The translations under genes and the position numbers were made by a program. The notes under the pieces are model-generated. The model worked only from the letters and a program-made list of their open reading frames with translations, did not search any database and had not been told where the DNA came from. A DNA stretch of 16,150 nt from Pirellulales bacterium (GTDB taxonomy: Bacteria > Planctomycetota > Planctomycetia > Pirellulales > JAICIG01). This document shows, one piece after another, positions 12,671 to 16,150 of the stretch; the stretch's first letter is position 1, and each line of letters opens with the position of its first letter. The stretch spans positions 1-16,150 of the forward strand of contig JAICIG010000149.1 in the NCBI GenBank assembly GCA_025924495.1. The letters are read 5' to 3'.

Positions 12671-14410
12671 ATGCAGAAGCTGCAGGGAATCGCCGTTTCG
12701 CCAGGCGTGGTCATCGGCGAGGCGTTCGTCATGGACACCGAGGGATATCGCATCCCTCGCCGGTTCCTGGCACGCGACGCCGTCGATGAAGAATTGCAGC
12801 GGCTCGAGCGGGCGTTCCTCGGCGCCGCTCTCGAGATCGAAGGGCATCGCGACGCCGTGGCGCGCGAGTTGGGCAAGCAGTATGGCGCCATTTTCGAGGC
12901 GCATCTGCAGATGCTGCGAGACGCTCAGCTTCGCGCGGAAGTCGAGCAGACCATTCGCGATCGGTATTACAGCCCCGAGTACGCGGTCTGTCGCACCTTG
13001 CGGCGGTACGCCAAGGTGTTTCAGTCGCTGGAGTCGGGGCCGATGGCTGAGCGCGCCACCGATATTTTCGACATTGAAAAGCGGCTGCTGCGGCACCTGC
13101 TTGGCCGGCGGCGCGAGGCGGTTGCCCATCTGACTTCGCCGGTCTTGATCCTGGCCCATAATCTCACTCCGAGCGAGACGGCCAATCTCGACCGCAAATT
13201 CGTGCGCGGGTTCGTCACTGAAACCGGAGGCGCCGGCAGCCACACCGCGATCGTGGCCGAGGCGCTCGAAATCCCCGCCGTGGTCGGCACGGGGCCCTTC
13301 CTGGCTGATGTATCGGGCGGCGAGCGGGTAATCATCGATGGCGACCAGGGGCTGGTCATTTTGCAGCCCGATGAAGAAACGCTCCACTATTACGTACGGA
13401 TGGTGGAGCGCCATCGGTCCAACGCGCTGCAGCTGGAAACGCTGCGCGAACTTCCGGCGGAAACCGCCGACAGCGTCCGCATTAATCTGCACGGGAACAT
13501 CGAATTTCCGCACGAGGTGCAGCACTGCCTGGAACGGGGCGCCGACGGCATTGGCCTGTATCGCACCGAGTTCTTATATCTGGGCGCCGAGACCGAGCCT
13601 GATGAGGAAGCCCAGTACCAGGCCTATGCGGGCGTCGTCAAAGCCATGGGCGACCGCCCCGTGGTGATTCGCACCCTCGATCTCGGGGCCGACAAGCTCA
13701 CGGCGGCGCAGGCCGATACCGAACGTAATCCGTTTCTTGGGCTGCGCAGCATCCGCCTTTCCCTTCGCAATTTGCCGATTTTTCGTACGCAACTGCGAGC
13801 CATCTTGAGGGCCAGCGTGCTGGGCGAAGTGCAGATCATGTTTCCCTTGATCTCCACCATGCTCGAACTGCGGCAAGCCAAGATGGTGCTTACCGACGTG
13901 ATGGAGGATCTGGAAGAGCACGGGCTGCCGTTCCGCCGCGATATTAAGGTGGGAATTATGGTGGAAGTGCCTTCGGTCGTGATCATGATCGACCACTTTC
14001 TGGAAGAGGTCGATTTCCTGAGTATCGGCACGAATGACCTGATCCAGTACGCCTTGGTGGTCGATCGCAGCAATAAGGACGTCTCTGGGTTGTACACCGC
14101 CAGCGATCCCGCCGTACTGAAGCTGATCGACATGGCCGTCAGCAGCGCCCGCAGGCGGCAGACGCCCGTTAACTTGTGCGGGCAGATGAGCGGCAGTCCG
14201 ACCTATACCATGTTGCTGCTGGGACTGGGGCTGCGGCAGCTCAGCGTTACGCCCAGCGCGATCCCGGAAATCAAGCGGATCATTCGCACGGTGACGATTT
14301 CCCAGTGCGAAGCGGTTGCATCCCGCGCCTTAACGCTGGAGAATGCTCGCGACATCAAGAGCTACCTGAAGGAAGAGTTAAAGAGGATTCTGCCCGACAG
14401 GGCGGGTTAG
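12671..14410 (+). CDS. ptsI: PTS Enzyme I (phosphoenolpyruvate-protein phosphotransferase)
   Basis: Transfers phosphate from PEP to HPr, feeding the EIIA gene product upstream. The 579 residues match full-length EI without the extra N-terminal GAF domain of PtsP (EI-Ntr). TETGGAGSHTAIVAEALEIP (183-202) holds the phosphohistidine His191. PEP/Mg site residues are present in GLYRTEFLYL (295-304, Arg298), VIRTLDLGADK (332-342, Arg334), VGIMVEVPS (427-435, Glu432) and SIGTNDLIQYAL (451-462, Asp456). NLCGQMSGSPTYTMLL (501-516) holds the acid/base Cys503. That last motif is normally CGE-[ML]-AG-D; here Glu, Ala and Asp are Gln, Ser and Ser. The loop around His191 also reads GGAGSH rather than GGRTSH. 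The ATG follows the ptsH stop by 3 bases. All residues with a direct catalytic role are kept, so I expect activity. Confidence 0.95.
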   Translation: MQKLQGIAVSPGVVIGEAFVMDTEGYRIPRRFLARDAVDEELQRLERAFLGAALEIEGHRDAVARELGKQYGAIFEAHLQMLRDAQLRAEVEQTIRDRYYSPEYAVCRTLRRYAKVFQSLESGPMAERATDIFDIEKRLLRHLLGRRREAVAHLTSPVLILAHNLTPSETANLDRKFVRGFVTETGGAGSHTAIVAEALEIPAVVGTGPFLADVSGGERVIIDGDQGLVILQPDEETLHYYVRMVERHRSNALQLETLRELPAETADSVRINLHGNIEFPHEVQHCLERGADGIGLYRTEFLYLGAETEPDEEAQYQAYAGVVKAMGDRPVVIRTLDLGADKLTAAQADTERNPFLGLRSIRLSLRNLPIFRTQLRAILRASVLGEVQIMFPLISTMLELRQAKMVLTDVMEDLEEHGLPFRRDIKVGIMVEVPSVVIMIDHFLEEVDFLSIGTNDLIQYALVVDRSNKDVSGLYTASDPAVLKLIDMAVSSARRRQTPVNLCGQMSGSPTYTMLLLGLGLRQLSVTPSAIPEIKRIIRTVTISQCEAVASRALTLENARDIKSYLKEELKRILPDRAG

Positions 14411-14527
14411 CAGGAGGAAGCTAGGGGATGGCCTTCGTGCCGCCCGTGCGATTTCGCGAGCTCGTCTCGCGTGACAACGGCGGCGCCACGCAGGGCGTTC
14501 TCTAGCCGGAGAGCGACAGACTTCAAG

Positions 14528-14571
14528 CCTGCCTGGCCGGCGAATGGGTTCGCGGGCCTTACCAAGGCAGG
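14528..14571 (+). promoter_or_regulatory. Structured leader upstream of the DUF2344/RNase genes
   Basis: A 44-base nested hairpin. CCTGCCT (14528-14534) pairs with AGGCAGG (14565-14571), GGCC (14535-14538) with GGCC (14555-14558), and GCGAA (14540-14544) with TTCGC (14549-14553) around a TGGG loop. That is 16 pairs with a G-G mismatch and a six-base bulge on the 3' side. It lies 52 bases before the ATG at 14624. No T run follows, so it is probably a leader structure or processing site. The rest of the 213-base gap after ptsI holds no gene I can support. Confidence 0.5.
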
Positions 14572-14623
14572 ATCAATTTGAGTTTCCGCATTGCGACGGC
14601 AGCGATGCGGAACAAACGAACCG

Positions 14624-15253
14624 ATGGTTCGACGACGAGTACGCATTCGTTTTCGCAAGCAAGGCGACCTGCGGCTGATCGGCCACCGCGATCTCGTTCG
14701 CGCGTGGGAGCGGCTGTTTCGGCGCGCCGGGATCGCTTTGCGCATGAGCGAAGGCTTTCACCCCAAACCGCGGATGAGTTTTCCCTCGGCTTTAGCCATG
14801 GGCGTTTCCGGCGCCGACGAGGTGCTGGAGGTCGAACTCGTCAACGAGTCGGACGCCGACAACCTGGCGACTGCGCTCCAGCGGTACGCTCCGGAAGGGC
14901 TGGAGATCACGGCGGCCGAATTGAGGCCGCCGGGCGAACCGCCCGCTCAGGCGCGGCGAGTCACGTTCGAAGTTCCTGTTCCTCCAGAACGCCGCGCCGA
15001 TCTGGCCGCGCGTCTGACCGACTGGCAAACCCAGGCTTCGCACGCCGTGGACCGCGGCAATGGCCGCAAGCCGGTCGAACTGGGCGACTTCGTGGAACAG
15101 CTCGAACTGGCAGCAGGGGTGCTGCGAATGCAAATCCGGGTGACCCGACAAGGAACTGCCCGGCCGCGAGAATTGCTCGAATCACTGGGGCTGGAAGATC
15201 TGGAACAACGCGGGATCCATCTGACGCGCACCGTCGTGGAGTTGGAAGCATGA
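14624..15253 (+). CDS. DUF2344 / TIGR03936-family protein (stand-alone)
   Basis: Family of unknown biochemical role, found fused to or beside a radical SAM protein and commonly next to RNase E/G and ribosomal L21/L27 genes. The product is 209 residues. It has the N-terminal RIRFRKQGDLRLIGHRDLVR (8-27), the hallmark EGFHPKPRMSFPSALAMG (43-60), the GADEVLEVELV segment (63-73) and a C-terminal RVTRQGTARPRELLESLGLE (172-191). The start at ATG 14624 fits the family; a TTG at 14591 would add 11 residues of no character. No Shine-Dalgarno is evident. There is no radical SAM domain within it or upstream, so the partner must be encoded elsewhere or absent. The RNase E/G gene begins 87 bases downstream. 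Placement in tRNA or ribosome-related RNA processing is by association only. Confidence 0.9.
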   Translation: MVRRRVRIRFRKQGDLRLIGHRDLVRAWERLFRRAGIALRMSEGFHPKPRMSFPSALAMGVSGADEVLEVELVNESDADNLATALQRYAPEGLEITAAELRPPGEPPAQARRVTFEVPVPPERRADLAARLTDWQTQASHAVDRGNGRKPVELGDFVEQLELAAGVLRMQIRVTRQGTARPRELLESLGLEDLEQRGIHLTRTVVELEA

Positions 15254-15340
15254 TCCCTGACGTCGATCTTCCGGCTCGCAGACGGCGAGTCGCCTTGCGG
15301 CGGCGTACTTATTCGCCTTGCCGAACAAGAAAGCGAGATC

Positions 15341-16150
15341 ATGAAGCAAGAGATGTTGATCAATGTATCGCAGCCGGAGGAGTGCCGGATTGCGATTGTC
15401 GAGGACGGCCTGCTCGAAGAACTCTACATTGAACGCAGCAGTCAGGACAATTACGTAGGCAATATCTACAAAGGGCGAGTCGTCAATCTCGAGCCTAGCA
15501 TCCAGGCGGCGTTCGTCGATTTTGGCGTCGGCCGCAACGGCTTCCTTCACATCAGCGATATCGAGCCCCAGTACTTCCGCCAGGGCGGCTACGATCCCGG
15601 CAAACCGATTGAATCAGGCGGCGGACGTTCGGCCCGCGACTACGACTTCGGCGACAGCAACGGCGGCGACGAGTCTGGCGAAGAACAAGAGGGTTCAAAC
15701 GATAAAGGGCGCCGTCAACGCCGAATGCGGCCCGGAGCTCGGCCGCGAGTCAAGCCGCCCATTCAAGACATTCTGCGCCGCGGCGACGAAGTGCTGGTGC
15801 AGGTCATCAAGGAAGGCATCGGCACCAAGGGGCCGACTCTCTCCACGTATATCAGCATTCCCGGCCGTTATCTGGTGCTGATGCCGGCGCTCGGCCGCGT
15901 GGGCGTGTCGCGCAAGATCGAAGACGAAGACGCTCGTCGCAAGCTGCGCGACATCATGCTGGAGCTCAATCCGCCCAAAGGCCTTGGATTCATCGTGCGC
16001 ACGGCCGGCGTCGATCGGACGAAGAAGGAATTGTCTCGCGATCTGGCTTATCTGTTGCGATTGTGGAAGGTCATCGTGCGGCGGATCAAGAAATTCCCCG
16101 CGCCGATCGACATCTACGAAGAAAGCGACATGATCATTCGCACGATCCGC
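15341..16150 (+). CDS. rne/rng: Ribonuclease E/G family protein, C-terminus cut by window edge
   Basis: Single-strand endoribonuclease for rRNA maturation and mRNA decay. The first 270 codons are present. MKQEMLINVSQPEECRIAIV begins the RNase-H-like region. GNIYKGRVVNLEPSIQAAFV (40-59) and DFGVGRNGFLHISDI (60-74) open the S1 domain. An insert of about 60 residues, Gly/Asp/Glu-rich then Arg-rich (about 80-140), interrupts it before IQDILRRGDEVLVQVIKEGI (141-160). The 5'-sensor region follows (GTKGPTLSTYISIPGRYLVL, 161-180; GLGFIVRTAG, 214-223). The DNase-I-like catalytic domain with its Asp/Asn metal ligands and the Zn-link Cys pair lie beyond the window, so RNase E and RNase G cannot be separated. 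The ATG at 15341 has only a weak purine-rich region upstream. It likely shares a transcript with the DUF2344 gene. Confidence 0.93.
   Translation, partial: MKQEMLINVSQPEECRIAIVEDGLLEELYIERSSQDNYVGNIYKGRVVNLEPSIQAAFVDFGVGRNGFLHISDIEPQYFRQGGYDPGKPIESGGGRSARDYDFGDSNGGDESGEEQEGSNDKGRRQRRMRPGARPRVKPPIQDILRRGDEVLVQVIKEGIGTKGPTLSTYISIPGRYLVLMPALGRVGVSRKIEDEDARRKLRDIMLELNPPKGLGFIVRTAGVDRTKKELSRDLAYLLRLWKVIVRRIKKFPAPIDIYEESDMIIRTIR

Noticed and set aside
11825..13525. 566-codon open frame on the minus strand
   Set aside because: It is antisense to the clear EIIA, HPr and EI genes, has no recognisable domain, and is the type of long shadow frame expected opposite GC-rich coding DNA.
14528..14571. 7-bp CCTGCCT/AGGCAGG stem as a tRNA acceptor arm
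   Set aside because: The element is only 44 bases, with a single nested arm and no anticodon or T arm.
14407..14745. 112-codon minus-strand frame after ptsI
   Set aside because: Arg/Ser-rich product that overlaps the start of the DUF2344 gene and the leader hairpin.
15250..15432. 60-codon frame whose ATG overlaps the DUF2344 stop (ATGA)
   Set aside because: The coupling-like overlap is attractive, but the frame overlaps the first 30 codons of the RNase gene out of frame, is Arg-rich and ends without any recognisable content.

Overview
The window looks like a chromosomal segment of a planctomycete, probably a Pirellulales-type bacterium. The DNA is GC-rich with mostly short operons. Shine-Dalgarno use is mixed, and GTG and TTG starts are visible. 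Several proteins have architectures I associate with that phylum: a GAF-fused HlyD adaptor, large secreted or membrane-anchored proteins of unknown function with Pro/Glu-rich linkers, and a stand-alone DUF2344 protein beside RNase E/G. The assignment rests on protein style and gene content, not on a phylogenetic marker. I saw no tRNA, rRNA, CRISPR array or insertion sequence.

Layout. (1) Positions 1-2846, minus strand: two membrane-fusion (HlyD-type) proteins in one operon. The upstream one carries two GAF-like sensor domains before its membrane helix; the downstream one runs off the left edge. (2) A 344-bp divergent region, then a plus-strand stretch: a glycosyltransferase-like protein that has only the N-terminal half of a GT-B enzyme (3191-3856), a complete Cys/Met-metabolism PLP enzyme (3950-5143) and translation initiation factor IF-1 (5281-5502). 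(3) Positions 5503-10676: three proteins of unknown function. These are a 567-residue acidic exported protein closed by a textbook intrinsic terminator, a 114-residue two-helix membrane protein, and a 713-residue single-pass protein with a duplicated anti-sigma-like N-terminus, a FecR-like middle and a helical C-terminus. (4) Positions 11201-14410: ribosome hibernation factor (hpf/raiA), EIIA-Ntr-like protein, HPr and Enzyme I. This is a complete soluble phosphorelay with no sugar permease in view, so it is probably regulatory. (5) Positions 14624-16150: a DUF2344 protein and the N-terminal half of an RNase E/G-family ribonuclease, cut by the right edge.

How they may work together. The hpf-EIIA-HPr-EI block resembles the proteobacterial rpoN-hpf-ptsN-npr locus and would link phosphoenolpyruvate status to stress and hibernation control. 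A sigma-54-like sequence lies just upstream of the EIIA gene, and a strong hairpin separates EIIA from HPr. The IF-1, hibernation factor and RNase E/G genes make much of this window about control of translation and RNA. The most unusual items are the GAF-HlyD adaptor, the glycosyltransferase that seems to have lost its nucleotide-sugar domain but kept its terminal helix, the duplicated anti-sigma-like module, and several structured noncoding elements ahead of infA, ptsH and the DUF2344/RNase operon.
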